22,670 nucleotides of DNA, taken from the IMG/VR virus record IMGVR_UViG_3300042923_001792, positions 1 to 22,670 of that record, one strand, 5' to 3'. Shown here in pieces: positions 13,885-20,856 of the stretch. This DNA is from a virus. Made by a program: the position numbers and the translations under genes. How positions within the stretch are numbered: the stretch's first letter is position 1; every line of letters starts with the position of its first letter. Below the pieces are notes generated by a model. That model saw only the letters and a program-made list of their open reading frames with translations. It made no database searches and had not been told where the DNA came from.

Positions 13885-14514
13885 CTATCTAACAACTCTT
13901 AACCCACTAAACATATTCAATTGCTTTGCCATCGGCTCCAGCTCATGCCACTGATTAAAGTCATCTGATAATAAGTCTTGGATCGTCGCCTGGGTTGTTG
14001 CCCAATCAATCCCAAGAGTGGCCACCATATTACTCCAATCCTCCACATCGTGTTTTACGATATCACCATCTTTGTCAATATGCCTTAACTCATGGTATAG
14101 AAGCGCAATTAACTGTTCTCGCTGCATACTATCAATGTAATAAGATCTCGTTTCTAAGATGTATTGATATCCAGTCATAGCAGATAGCTGCTTATTCGCT
14201 AACTTCATTTGGGCTATCCAAAGATTTTTTGCTGATCCTGGAGCGAAATCAACATCTTCCAGAAACAATATTAGATTGGGCTTAACATGTTTAAGCTCTG
14301 GAAACTTCTCCACCAATCTTTCAGCAATTGGTCTGTATAGATAATTTTTGATCCAATGCTTATCTCCAAATCTTCCGTTATCCAACTTTCGTATCTTTCT
14401 CAACGCTCCATCATCTGATAGATTTGTATAGGTGATGTTATATCCTCCGCTAAAAACAATGTCTTCAATGGGCTCATCGCCAGTTTCATCATAAATTACT
14501 AGTCGCTTCTTCAT
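13885..14514 (-). CDS. phage-type putative metallopeptidase
   Basis: A 209-aa protein of the phage metallopeptidase-like family (PhageMetallopep type). The metal site is visible in LIALLYHELRHIDKDGDIVK followed by HDVEDW: HELRH supplies two histidines and the catalytic Glu, and the downstream H/D in KHDVEDW supplies the third ligand. KPNLILFLEDVDFA and the AKNLWIAQMKLANKQL stretch (the central sheet and helix) also fit. Such genes lie in the early region of many Firmicute phages; their target is unknown, though resemblance to SprT/IrrE-like proteases suggests regulatory cleavage. ATG with GGGAGGAAGAGAT upstream. Confidence 0.75.
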   Translation of the reverse strand: MKKRLVIYDETGDEPIEDIVFSGGYNITYTNLSDDGALRKIRKLDNGRFGDKHWIKNYLYRPIAERLVEKFPELKHVKPNLILFLEDVDFAPGSAKNLWIAQMKLANKQLSAMTGYQYILETRSYYIDSMQREQLIALLYHELRHIDKDGDIVKHDVEDWSNMVATLGIDWATTQATIQDLLSDDFNQWHELEPMAKQLNMFSGLRVVR

Positions 14515-14703
14515 ATCTCTTCCTCCCTTTATAACTCACAGGAAGGGCATTTGAATTTAACCCTTCCTTGCTTTAATATGCTATGCCTATATCAGCAAAT
14601 TTCCTGTTATAAGTGCTATTTTTAAGCTATATCCTCAGAACTGCCATTTTTGTGGCGGCTACATCTCTCTACGTTTGCATTAGCCTAACATTAAATTCTC
14701 CTA
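14515..14703. other. non-coding gap with a small inverted repeat and zinc-knuckle relics
   Basis: No intact gene. GGAAGGG (14541-14547) pairs with CCCTTCC (14561-14567) in a 7-bp hairpin. The minus strand carries two short open pieces, NANVERCSRHKNGSSEDIA and, 50 nt later, KQGRVKFKCPSCEL. The second has a CPSC knuckle and looks like the tail of a lost zinc-ribbon gene. Confidence 0.35.
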
Positions 14704-14925
14704 CTATGCTGGCTTACCAATTGCTTCTTCGATTTTCATCATTATGGGTGTCAGTTGCTCCACTGCATAATCAATTACACAGTCCATATGAACAATAGCC
14801 CCATCACCGCACAATTTTATCTTCTCTCCTGGTAATATTCCTCCATTACAATAATCACAGGCTGCTATACCCTTGTTATTTTCTTGAATTGAATTATTCA
14901 TATATGTAATTACACAATCTTTCAT
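14704..14925 (-). CDS. small zinc-binding protein (73 aa)
   Basis: MKDCVITYMNNSIQENNKGI leads into CDYCNGGILPGEKIKLCGDG and then HMDC, a LIM/RING-like metal ligand pattern (CxxC...C...HxxC). This is a treble-clef style zinc site seen in small phage and bacterial proteins. The open frame extends 11 codons upstream to an ATG at 14958, but AAGGAGGTC lies between the two, so the ATG at 14925 is the start. Function unknown; probably nucleic-acid or protein binding. Confidence 0.65.
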   Translation of the reverse strand: MKDCVITYMNNSIQENNKGIAACDYCNGGILPGEKIKLCGDGAIVHMDCVIDYAVEQLTPIMMKIEEAIGKPA

Positions 14926-15000
14926 TGTGAATGACCTCCTTGATTTACCATTTTTCATCTGATATACTGAACTTACACAAAATTATTTTTTGAACGGCGA

Positions 15001-15219
15001 CTATCCGAGCAGTGACAGCTGCATGTGGTAGTCATCTTTCTTTTTTGACTCCTTATGTGCTTCCCTTTTACTTCTTAGATAATTATTTATACCATCTCTC
15101 TCATGAGCTATCGGACTTACAATGTGATTGTTGCTTGGGTTAGTCTGACATACCGGGCATATATTACAGCCGAAGGTTTCAGGCCATAGGTTTCTGCATT
15201 CGTTACATAATCTACTCAT
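15001..15219 (-). CDS. small zinc-finger protein (72 aa)
   Basis: MSRLCNECRNLWPETFGCNI then CPVCQTN gives two knuckles, CxxC and CxxxCxxC, at the N-terminus, with a basic helical tail (NYLRSKREAHKESKKKDDYH). A probable zinc-ribbon with a DNA- or RNA-binding extension. ATG preceded by AGGAGGTTTACA. It is the third gene downstream of the Cro-like regulator cluster's XRE protein. Confidence 0.65.
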   Translation of the reverse strand: MSRLCNECRNLWPETFGCNICPVCQTNPSNNHIVSPIAHERDGINNYLRSKREAHKESKKKDDYHMQLSLLG

Positions 15220-15229
15220 TGTAAACCTC

Positions 15230-15751
15230 CTATCGTTTGTAACCTTTCATTTTCAGTTTTCTGTTTAACCTATCTTCCAAGGATTTGATATCCATTCCAA
15301 ACTTCTCAACCATGACCACAAAGTTCAGCTTTATTGCTGGTATTAAATCTGCTATCTGTTCTTCTGCCTTCATGATTTCTTCCCAATCATGTTTAGGAAT
15401 CTGATCACCTGACTTCTTATTCTTTAATAACCTTTTGAGCTGTTGTGAATGCTTTATGAGCTCTGCAGCTTCTTCGATTACTGTATCTAGTACAACAATT
15501 ACGTTATCATCTACATTGTCCAGAATTGGTACGTTGAAAAACTCTGCCCTTTTTTCATACAAGTATTCATTTATCAGTCTAGGGCTATGGAATATCTCTG
15601 CTACCTTCTGTGCTATATCATCAGGTATTCTTCTTTCTTTACTCTCATACTTAGACCATGCTGCCTGGGTTACCCCAACTTGACTTGCTATTTCTACTTG
15701 AGATAAACCATTCTGGATCCGGGTGGTCCTTATAAGTTCTACGAAACACAT
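15230..15751 (-). CDS. XRE-family transcriptional regulator with C-terminal helical domain
   Basis: Residues about 1-60 (FVELIRTTRIQNGLSQVEIA, SQVGVTQAAWSKYESKERRI) form an XRE/Cro helix-turn-helix. The remaining ~110 residues are helical and charged (VIEEAAELIKHSQQLKRLLK) and may dimerise or sense a ligand. The frame opens at a GTG (15763) lying inside the binding site; the ATG at 15751, after AAAGGAGGTGAGAG, is the start. As an early phage gene in the lytic operon it may be a second regulator or an antirepressor-like partner. Residues 100-130 carry a KHDWEEIMKAEEQIADLI segment that resembles nothing I can name. Confidence 0.7.
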   Translation of the reverse strand: MCFVELIRTTRIQNGLSQVEIASQVGVTQAAWSKYESKERRIPDDIAQKVAEIFHSPRLINEYLYEKRAEFFNVPILDNVDDNVIVVLDTVIEEAAELIKHSQQLKRLLKNKKSGDQIPKHDWEEIMKAEEQIADLIPAIKLNFVVMVEKFGMDIKSLEDRLNRKLKMKGYKR

Positions 15752-15861
15752 TTTTTCTCTCACCTCCTTTTATTTGTTATGGATGTCTTGATATTTAAAA
15801 CTAACTGTATTACCCATCTATAGAGTTATATCAGCCTTTATTGCTATACTTAGATTAGAAA

Positions 15862-15957
15862 TCAACTTACCTTGATCGTCTTTTCTAAATCCCTTTTCAG
15901 ATCCCTAACCTTACCTATGAATATATACAGTCTTATCTTCCTGGGTGTCTTAGCCAC
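15862..15957 (-). CDS. basic micro-protein (31 aa)
   Basis: MAKTPRKIRLYIFIGKVRDL followed by 11 more mainly basic residues. GTG start 8 nt after GGAGGTGC. The GGAGG overlaps the stop of the 51-aa gene, suggesting translational coupling. No family recognised. Confidence 0.45.
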   Translation of the reverse strand: MAKTPRKIRLYIFIGKVRDLKRDLEKTIKVS

Positions 15958-15969
15958 ATAGGGCACCTC

Positions 15970-16125
15970 CTACCCAATCTCTTTCTCTTTTTTCATTTCT
16001 GCCGTATGTCTTAAGCGTACGGCCTTTCTTAGAATTGATTTAAAATCTCTCATTCGTTGCTCGTTGTCCTCATCCGGTTCTACTTTCACAAGAACCAGCT
16101 TTGGGTCAGGTAATCTTGGCATCAT
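15970..16125 (-). CDS. small charged protein (51 aa)
   Basis: Begins MMPRLPDPKLVLVKVEPDED and continues with a basic helix (DFKSILRKAVRLRHTAEMKK). AGGAGGTGAAG lies just upstream of the double ATG (16125). An acidic N-terminal strand followed by a basic amphipathic helix could bind DNA or a host protein. It lies 9 nt downstream of the Cro-like gene. Confidence 0.55.
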   Translation of the reverse strand: MMPRLPDPKLVLVKVEPDEDNEQRMRDFKSILRKAVRLRHTAEMKKEKEIG

Positions 16126-16134
16126 CTTCACCTC

Positions 16135-16371
16135 CTATGCTATTTGTTCACTTATACGTTTGGTAAGTTTGTTGTCAAAAAAAATTTCATTCACTTTATC
16201 TATTGATAAGTTTAATTCTTCAGCTAAGTTTGATATCTCTTTTCGACTAAATTCAATCATGCCTAGTTCTTTTCGGTTGTAGGTTTTTAAGGATATACCC
16301 ATCTTTGCTGCTAATTCCTCCTGTGTATATCCCTTTTCAATTCTCATGCCCTTTAGCTTATTAGGATTCAT
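16135..16371 (-). CDS. Cro-like XRE regulator
   Basis: A 78-aa XRE helix-turn-helix protein: NPNKLKGMRIEKGYTQEELA and then AKMGISLKTYNRKELG, with a short helical extension. It is the first gene of the minus-strand operon and is divergent from the CI-like repressor, the classic Cro position. The frame is open up to an ATG at 16395, but that codon is inside an operator; the ATG at 16371, after GAGGTGAG, is the start. It should bind TGGTAA-type operators and shut off the repressor promoter. Confidence 0.8.
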   Translation of the reverse strand: MNPNKLKGMRIEKGYTQEELAAKMGISLKTYNRKELGMIEFSRKEISNLAEELNLSIDKVNEIFFDNKLTKRISEQIA

Positions 16372-16406
16372 TTTTCTCACCTCGCTTATTACCATTTGGT
16401 AATTTT

Positions 16407-16435
16407 ATATTAGCATACCATTTGGTAATAAGCAA
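16407..16435 (-). promoter_or_regulatory. early (lytic) promoter candidate
   Basis: On the minus strand: TTGCTT (16430-16435), a 17-bp spacer, then TGC directly before TAATAT (16407-16412), an extended -10. The spacer is occupied by the second operator palindrome, so bound repressor would block RNA polymerase. Confidence 0.6.
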
Positions 16436-16486
16436 TAATATTTTTGTATTTTTGGTAAGTTTTATTTTCTTTTTCTACCTATGACT

Positions 16487-16492
16487 TATAAT
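16487..16492 (+). promoter_or_regulatory. repressor promoter -10 candidate
   Basis: TATAAT lies about 20 bp ahead of the repressor start. No good -35 hexamer is found 17 bp upstream; the region there is T-rich. The downstream TGGTAA half-site would place a bound regulator over the initiation region. Confidence 0.4.
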
Positions 16493-16512
16493 ATTGGTAA
16501 GGAGGTGTCCAA

Positions 16513-16893
16513 ATGGAAAGTATCGGTAATAGAATATTAAAGCTTCGTAAGGAATTAAATATGACACAGAAAGAGTTGGCTGATAAAGCTGGAACTACTG
16601 AGGCAACTCTCTCAAGATATGAAAGTGATTTGAGAGAACCTAAAGCTGACATCATCGTAAAAATTGCCGCTGCTTTGGGCACGTCGACCGACTACCTCCT
16701 CGGAAGAACTAACTATAGAGATCAAAATTTTGAGAAAGAGTCTGTAGAAAAAAAGTATGGCTTCGCTACCAAGGCCTACCATAACTTAGATGTTGGCGGG
16801 CTATCAGAAGAGGATATCTCAAAAGTTGAAGAATATATTGAATTGCTGAAGCAGAAGTATAATCCAGATGGAACTTTGAAGAAGAAAGATTAA
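16513..16893 (+). CDS. CI-like prophage repressor (XRE family)
   Basis: A 126-aa repressor. Residues 4-63 (RILKLRKELNMTQKELADKA, TTEATLSRYESDLREPKAD, IAAALGTSTDYLLGR) are an XRE helix-turn-helix. The C-terminal part (EEDISKVEEYIELLKQKYNP) is a short helical dimerisation tail, not a LexA-type peptidase, so derepression must use another signal such as an antirepressor. The strong GGAGG follows the last TGGTAA operator half-site. It is the only clear regulator facing away from the early operon. A second copy of this gene's last 31 codons lies 2 kb downstream (18869-18961). Confidence 0.85.
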   Translation: MESIGNRILKLRKELNMTQKELADKAGTTEATLSRYESDLREPKADIIVKIAAALGTSTDYLLGRTNYRDQNFEKESVEKKYGFATKAYHNLDVGGLSEEDISKVEEYIELLKQKYNPDGTLKKKD

Positions 16894-16898
16894 CTAAG

Positions 16899-16930
16899 AT
16901 ATAGCAGCTAGCTGCTATATTATTTTTACT
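16899..16930 (+). terminator. terminator of the repressor gene
   Basis: A perfect 22-bp palindrome occupies 16899-16920 (ATATAGCAGC and GCTGCTATAT flanking TA), followed by TATTTTTACT. It starts five bases after the repressor stop codon. Confidence 0.8.
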
Positions 16931-16989
16931 CAATAATAGAAAATTTTTCTAATAATAGTATTTCATGTAATTATTAGGGGTGGGGGATT

Positions 16990-17496
16990 ATGACATTAAG
17001 GTTAAACAAATATTCATATCGCTTTGCTGAACAAGTATTGAATAGTAAATTATCATTGAAACAAGAAGTGGAAGATATCTTAACATCTACATCTATAAAC
17101 ATTAGTGAGCTTTCTAGACCTGGATTTAATGCTCTATTAGAAGAGAAATTTGTAAGTAAAGGTTGGGAAAGTCAACCTCCAGTATTTGATGAACCGGGTG
17201 ATCCTTCAGCAAAGATGGACTTCTTAAAAGATCGTATTGGAATTGAGGTAGCATTTGGTCATCCTTCTTTCATTGGTATAGATCTATTAAAATTTCAGGT
17301 TGCTTCATATTCTGGACTTGATAAGATCGATGTTGGTATTTATATTGTTACTACGAAGAGCTTTCAGTCTCATATGAAAAAGCGTCATGAACAAAACTGG
17401 ACAGGCTCTTTATCTTATGAGCGAGTAGTCAGATATCTTCCTCATTTTAAAAGTGCTATTCAGATACCTATTTATGTGATTGGTATAGATATTTAA
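16990..17496 (+). CDS. BglII/BstYI-like restriction endonuclease fold protein
   Basis: A 168-aa protein that matches the BglII/BstYI restriction endonuclease family in layout. The PD-(D/E)xK-like site is KMDFLKDRIGIEVAFGH: D77 and E86 are nine residues apart, the same spacing as D84 and E93 in BglII. The third position (Q95 in BglII) is Ala88 here. FIGIDLLKFQVASYSGL follows, as expected. No dedicated methyltransferase is adjacent, and the phage C5 methyltransferase is 7 kb away in the lytic operon. The Ala88 change may mean altered or lost cleavage. The ATG has AGGGGTGGGGG ahead. It could be a defence cargo gene. Known family facts are from memory. Confidence 0.75.
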   Translation: MTLRLNKYSYRFAEQVLNSKLSLKQEVEDILTSTSINISELSRPGFNALLEEKFVSKGWESQPPVFDEPGDPSAKMDFLKDRIGIEVAFGHPSFIGIDLLKFQVASYSGLDKIDVGIYIVTTKSFQSHMKKRHEQNWTGSLSYERVVRYLPHFKSAIQIPIYVIGIDI

Positions 17497-17534
17497 ACAC
17501 TTTCAAAAACAAATTTCATTTAGGAGGAATAACT

Positions 17535-18134
17535 TTGAACTTAGATTTTCTTTCAACCTTAACTGGTTTAGGCCTAGATGTATTCAATATTGTTCTTTCA
17601 GGATATTCAATATTTAAAAAATCGAATGTTGAAATTTTTTTTGATAAGCTAAATAAGAGTAATCAAAATCTAACCACCATTGGCGAACGTCCTGAACTTC
17701 AAAGATATTTTTTCAAAATCGTTGATGAAGTTTCAAGGGAAGCTAATATTGAAAAACTTGAATCATGGAAAAATGTCGTAATTCATTTAGCTACAGATTT
17801 TCTTGAATTTGAGTATAAAGATAATTTTTTACGGACTCTATCCGATCTAACTGTTTTTGACTTAACTGTTCTTCATAAAATCTATAGTACTACATTTGAT
17901 TTAGAGAGCTTTGAATCTCCACTTATTGAATATTTTGAGACTAAAAATATCAATTCTGGTTTTGTGAAACAATCTTTAAAGCGATTGGCATCACATAACC
18001 TTATCGATGAAAACTTCTTTAATGCTTTTACTTTTAGTGGCTTACAGGACAGCCCTCTCACTAATTTGATTTATTCAAAAAATGATCTTGGAAAAAAATT
18101 CTTAGTATTTGCTTCTGATTGCTCAAATCTATAA
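17535..18134 (+). CDS. uncharacterised cargo protein, possible abortive-infection type
   Basis: A 199-aa protein with a hydrophobic, Gly-spaced N-terminus (LSTLTGLGLDVFNIVLSGYS) that could insert in or touch a membrane. A helical domain follows (LQRYFFKIVDEVSREANIEK, KRLASHNLIDENFF). The end, LIYSKNDLGKKFLVFASDCS, resembles the C-terminal 'TpLGkkF' ending of a group of helical bacterial defence or exclusion proteins (DUF4393-like) that I recall but cannot verify. Start is TTG with AGGAGG 7 nt upstream. It lies 38 nt after the BglII-like gene, so it is probably co-transcribed. No catalytic motif is visible. Confidence 0.5.
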   Translation: MNLDFLSTLTGLGLDVFNIVLSGYSIFKKSNVEIFFDKLNKSNQNLTTIGERPELQRYFFKIVDEVSREANIEKLESWKNVVIHLATDFLEFEYKDNFLRTLSDLTVFDLTVLHKIYSTTFDLESFESPLIEYFETKNINSGFVKQSLKRLASHNLIDENFFNAFTFSGLQDSPLTNLIYSKNDLGKKFLVFASDCSNL

Positions 18135-18328
18135 ATTTTGCTTTTCTATCAAATGTACATGAAAATGCGTTCATAAAAAGGGATATGTATATTTAGATCT
18201 AAATAACAATATCGATGAACCAGGTATTTTATATATAAAATAACCAGTAATAATTTATCTATCATAGGTGTGAAGTTCATGTAGAAAATACTTTAAAGGA
18301 TTTTATTTGACATCAGGAGGAATGATCT

Positions 18329-18841
18329 ATGAATGACACTTCAACAATAAATAAAAATAAAAAGAAGGTTGGCGGATGGCTACTATTGTTTATCGCAACT
18401 CTTATAATTATCTACCCTATAAGTTCATTTATGAAAATTTCTTGGATTCTAAATAGGATCAATTTGCTAGGTGAGCAATATCCAAAGTTTACAACTTATG
18501 GGATACTTGCTATTGTTTTAACCACTCTAATTGCTATTCTAGGCATTTATGCTGGGATATTGCTGTTCAGATTAAAATCAAATTCATTGAAGATCGTAAA
18601 AATTTTTCTAATATTAAAGATTTTAATTACTTGCTTAGATAACTTTTTATTAATTAATTCTGGGGTTCTTGCTGATGTAATTTATGGAGTAGCAATAGCA
18701 TACAAATTGTCCCCCGAAGCTAGTAAAGAAGTTTTAACTAAAGTTGGAACAAAGAATGTCTTACAATCACTTGCATATTCCGGGGTATGGTATGCGTATC
18801 TTATTAATTCGAAAAGAGTCAAAGATACCTATAATTTTTGA
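18329..18841 (+). CDS. DUF2569 family membrane protein
   Basis: A 170-aa, four-helix membrane protein. KKVGGWLLLFIATLIIIYPI opens the first helix; two further helices lie at about 56-78 and 87-105, and the last spans the VLQSLAYSGVWYAYLINSKR region. The GGWLLL start and the terminal W-x-x-YLINSKRVKDTY are the signature of the DUF2569 family, whose role is unknown. ATG with AGGAGGAATGATCT upstream. It is the last gene before the orphan repressor tail. Membrane proteins of this type are frequent cargo in prophages. Confidence 0.75.
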   Translation: MNDTSTINKNKKKVGGWLLLFIATLIIIYPISSFMKISWILNRINLLGEQYPKFTTYGILAIVLTTLIAILGIYAGILLFRLKSNSLKIVKIFLILKILITCLDNFLLINSGVLADVIYGVAIAYKLSPEASKEVLTKVGTKNVLQSLAYSGVWYAYLINSKRVKDTYNF

Positions 18842-18868
18842 TTTTTTATATCCGGCGTAGTCTTATAC

Positions 18869-18961
18869 CTATTAGATGAAAATATTGCTAAGGTTGAAGA
18901 GTATATTGGGTTATTGAAGAAGAAATATAATCCAGATGGGACATTGAAGAAAAAGGATTAA
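18869..18961 (+). pseudogene. orphan 3' end of a second repressor gene
   Basis: The last 31 codons encode LLDENIAKVEEYIGLLKKKY and NPDGTLKKKD, almost the same as the end of the CI-like repressor (EEDISKVEEYIELLKQKYNP, DGTLKKKD). The final 72 nt differ at about 12 positions (near 83% identity), so this is a diverged paralogue rather than a recent copy. No start or ribosome binding site is present. It marks the far edge of the accessory cassette. Confidence 0.75.
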
Positions 18962-18989
18962 AGACCAGAATTGGTCTTTTTTTATTTTT
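18961..18989 (+). terminator. terminator after the orphan repressor tail
   Basis: AAGACCA (18961-18967) and TGGTCTT (18972-18978) form a 7-bp stem with a 4-nt loop, followed by a long T-run. The stem begins at the stop codon. Confidence 0.85.
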
Positions 18990-19072
18990 CGACATATTTC
19001 TCAAGATTTTAGTACCTTTTGCATATATAATTTTAAATGAATTATTAGCACTAGCCTAACAAACAGTCTTTT

Positions 19073-19120
19073 TACAAATTCATACTAAAATTTGTAGGTT
19101 ATGTGTTTCCCTAATATACC
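19073..19120 (+). promoter_or_regulatory. possible regulated promoter of the deaminase-like/dUTPase operon
   Basis: TACAAATT (19073-19080) and AATTTGTA (19089-19096) are a perfect inverted repeat with an 8-nt gap. TTGTAG (19092-19097) and TATACC (19115-19120) have a 17-bp spacer, so the dyad covers the -35. A repressor binding the dyad would block this weak promoter. The regulator is unknown. Confidence 0.4.
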
Positions 19121-19186
19121 CTAGATGTTTGTATTCACCTATTTATCTACTGAAAGTATTAATTAGAATGAAAGGATTGTGATACC

Positions 19187-20011
19187 ATGCCATGGTTAAA
19201 GACTGGAGTGTTATGCGATAGACAGATTAAAAGTTTGCTAGGCAAGAAAATTTTCATCTATCCTTTTTATGTTGAAAATTTAAAAGGTTCTACCTATAAT
19301 CTAACAGCTAGCATGTATGCATTTTCCGCTTCAGAAAATGAGCTTCTCATTAACGAAAAAGGCAAAATACAAATACCTGCTGGTGAAACTGCTTTAATAC
19401 AAACTGAAGAGAGTATCTTTGTTACTAAAGACATATGTGGTACATATCATTCCAAAGTCAAATTAGTTTCTAAAGGATTATCACATATTGGAACTACCTT
19501 AGACCCTTTATTCTTTGGCACATCGTTAATCGCAGTTCATAATCATTCAAAGCAAGATCAATATATTTCTGTTGGAGAAACTTTTGCCTCAATTATGCTT
19601 CATAAAATGCCAAGCTCTACAAAATTATTGCATGACAATCAACCGTTTAGAAGTGATATTACAAATATGAACATCACAGAGTTTAAATATGACTTGCCTG
19701 AAGAAACAAAAGATGCTATAATTTCAAAAATTGAAGAGTGGAAGAATCAACCATGGCGGACTAATAAACAGTCATTAATTGATATAGTAAAAAATTATGT
19801 CAAGAATAGAGACCGCTCCGGTCATTTCCTTATTCTTAAGTTTATATCGATTGCCTTAAGTATTGCTATTGTGAGTGTTTTCGTTTATCTAAGTTATAAA
19901 AACAAACTAGATGACAAATATATGCCTTATATTATTGCTTTAGTAGGATTTGTTAGTCCAATTATCACTTCAATTGAAGAAATAATAAAAAACTATCTGA
20001 AGGGAGAATAA
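19187..20011 (+). CDS. membrane-anchored dCTP-deaminase-like protein lacking catalytic residues
   Basis: A 274-aa protein. Residues 8-145 follow the dCTP deaminase/dUTPase beta-barrel: [11 protein letters not shown] (CDRxI), [34 protein letters not shown] and [10 protein letters not shown]. Aligned to E. coli Dcd, catalytic S111, R115 and E138 correspond to V91, S95 and A116, while the DP of the nucleotide site (D106-P107) is kept, so deamination is unlikely. After a polar helix (about 165-205), two transmembrane helices follow at about 213-237 and 245-263, facing the membrane with a short end KNYLKGE. A dUTPase lies four nt downstream, so a nucleotide-sensing or defence role is inferred. The ATG has AAAGGATTGTG at distance 7. 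Confidence 0.75.
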   Translation: MPWLKTGVLCDRQIKSLLGKKIFIYPFYVENLKGSTYNLTASMYAFSASENELLINEKGKIQIPAGETALIQTEESIFVTKDICGTYHSKVKLVSKGLSHIGTTLDPLFFGTSLIAVHNHSKQDQYISVGETFASIMLHKMPSSTKLLHDNQPFRSDITNMNITEFKYDLPEETKDAIISKIEEWKNQPWRTNKQSLIDIVKNYVKNRDRSGHFLILKFISIALSIAIVSVFVYLSYKNKLDDKYMPYIIALVGFVSPIITSIEEIIKNYLKGE

Positions 20012-20015
20012 AAGT

Positions 20016-20444
20016 ATGAAACTATATATTGAGAAGATTAATGAAAAAGCTCAATTACCTAGCTATGCGCATCCAGGAGATGCCGGACTTGATTTATTTT
20101 CAATCGATAATACCACTATAACTCCTGGTGAAATCAAGCTGATTCATACTGGGATAAAAATACAACTGCCACATAATACAGAAGCACAAATTCGTCCTAG
20201 AAGTGGATTGGCTTTAAAAAATGGGATTACTGTCTTAAATACCCCTGGAACTATTGATGAGGGATATAGAGGGGAAATTGGTATAATAATAATAAATCAT
20301 GGAACCGATGAATTTATAGTAACTGAGGGAATGAAAATAGCTCAAATGGTTATCAAACCTATCATAAAAGTGCAAGTTGAACAGGTCGAAAAGCTAACAG
20401 ATTCAGAACGAGGTTCTGGTGGCTTTGGATCAACTGGCTTGTAG
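20016..20444 (+). CDS. dut: dUTP diphosphatase (trimeric dUTPase)
   Basis: A 142-aa dUTPase that hydrolyses dUTP to dUMP and PPi, with all five motifs. They are PGDAGLDLF (20-28), [11 protein letters not shown] (60-70), [20 protein letters not shown] (75-94, D81 catalytic), [10 protein letters not shown] (104-113) and [10 protein letters not shown] (132-141, the P-loop-like C-terminal arm). It starts 4 nt after the deaminase-like gene, with GGGAGAATAAAAGT before the ATG, so the two are co-transcribed. Phage and satellite dUTPases keep uracil out of DNA and can also act as regulatory signals (for example lifting SaPI Stl repression). Here it is expressed from the lysogenic side. Confidence 0.95.
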   Translation: MKLYIEKINEKAQLPSYAHPGDAGLDLFSIDNTTITPGEIKLIHTGIKIQLPHNTEAQIRPRSGLALKNGITVLNTPGTIDEGYRGEIGIIIINHGTDEFIVTEGMKIAQMVIKPIIKVQVEQVEKLTDSERGSGGFGSTGL

Positions 20445-20468
20445 TAATTTAATATTAGGTGCTTCATT

Positions 20469-20510
20469 TAGTACTATACCTATTTCCGATAGTACTATAC
20501 CTATTTCCGA
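20469..20510. repeat. perfect 21-bp tandem duplication
   Basis: The unit TAGTACTATACC-TATTTCCGA occurs twice in a row (20469-20489 and 20490-20510) without a mismatch. Each unit begins with the palindrome TAGTACTA. The rest of 20445-20856 holds nothing else I can identify. Confidence 0.85.
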
Positions 20511-20856
20511 AAAAATAATTCTTTCAGTAATAAAGAATGTAGAGCTAAATTAAATTCTTGGATTTTAGAAAATCATATGAATGAGGTATGAAAAACAATA
20601 TAGTTTTTGTTAATCTCAGATAAAAAAACAGCAAAACCAACGATGCATTAGCAAATAAGCTAAAAGCTCAGATGCTACATAGCCACAACTTTATTTGAAA
20701 TAGATTAGATTAGACAGAATCATAATGATCATAGCCCTCATTATTCAGGAAAGCGAATAATCCTGTAGGCTTGGATAGAAGTGAAATAAATTTATGGGTT
20801 TTTGGTAGACCATAATTATCCATAACCCTCTTAACTACTAAGCTCTTTAAAAATTA

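Larger units (their letters stand above)
16389..16500. promoter_or_regulatory. CI/Cro operator array
   Basis: Two palindromes, TTACCATTTGGTAA (16389-16402) and ATACCATTTGGTAA (16415-16428), have centres 26 bp apart. Two half-sites, TGGTAA, follow at 16453-16458 and 16495-16500. The last lies directly before the repressor's ribosome binding site, which suggests autoregulation. The second palindrome lies between the -35 and -10 of the early promoter. Confidence 0.75.

Noticed and set aside
14613-14798. Plus-strand 61-codon frame
   Set aside because: Overlaps the 73-aa zinc protein antisense, without a ribosome binding site.
16990-17496. A complete type II restriction-modification system
   Set aside because: No methyltransferase is adjacent; the C5 methyltransferase at 8125-9768 belongs to the lytic operon and to a phage family unrelated to the BglII-type partner enzymes.
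18135-18328. Possible small gene encoding KGYVYLDLNNNIDEPGILYI
   Set aside because: The open piece has no start codon or ribosome binding site and is stopped on both sides; at most a relic.
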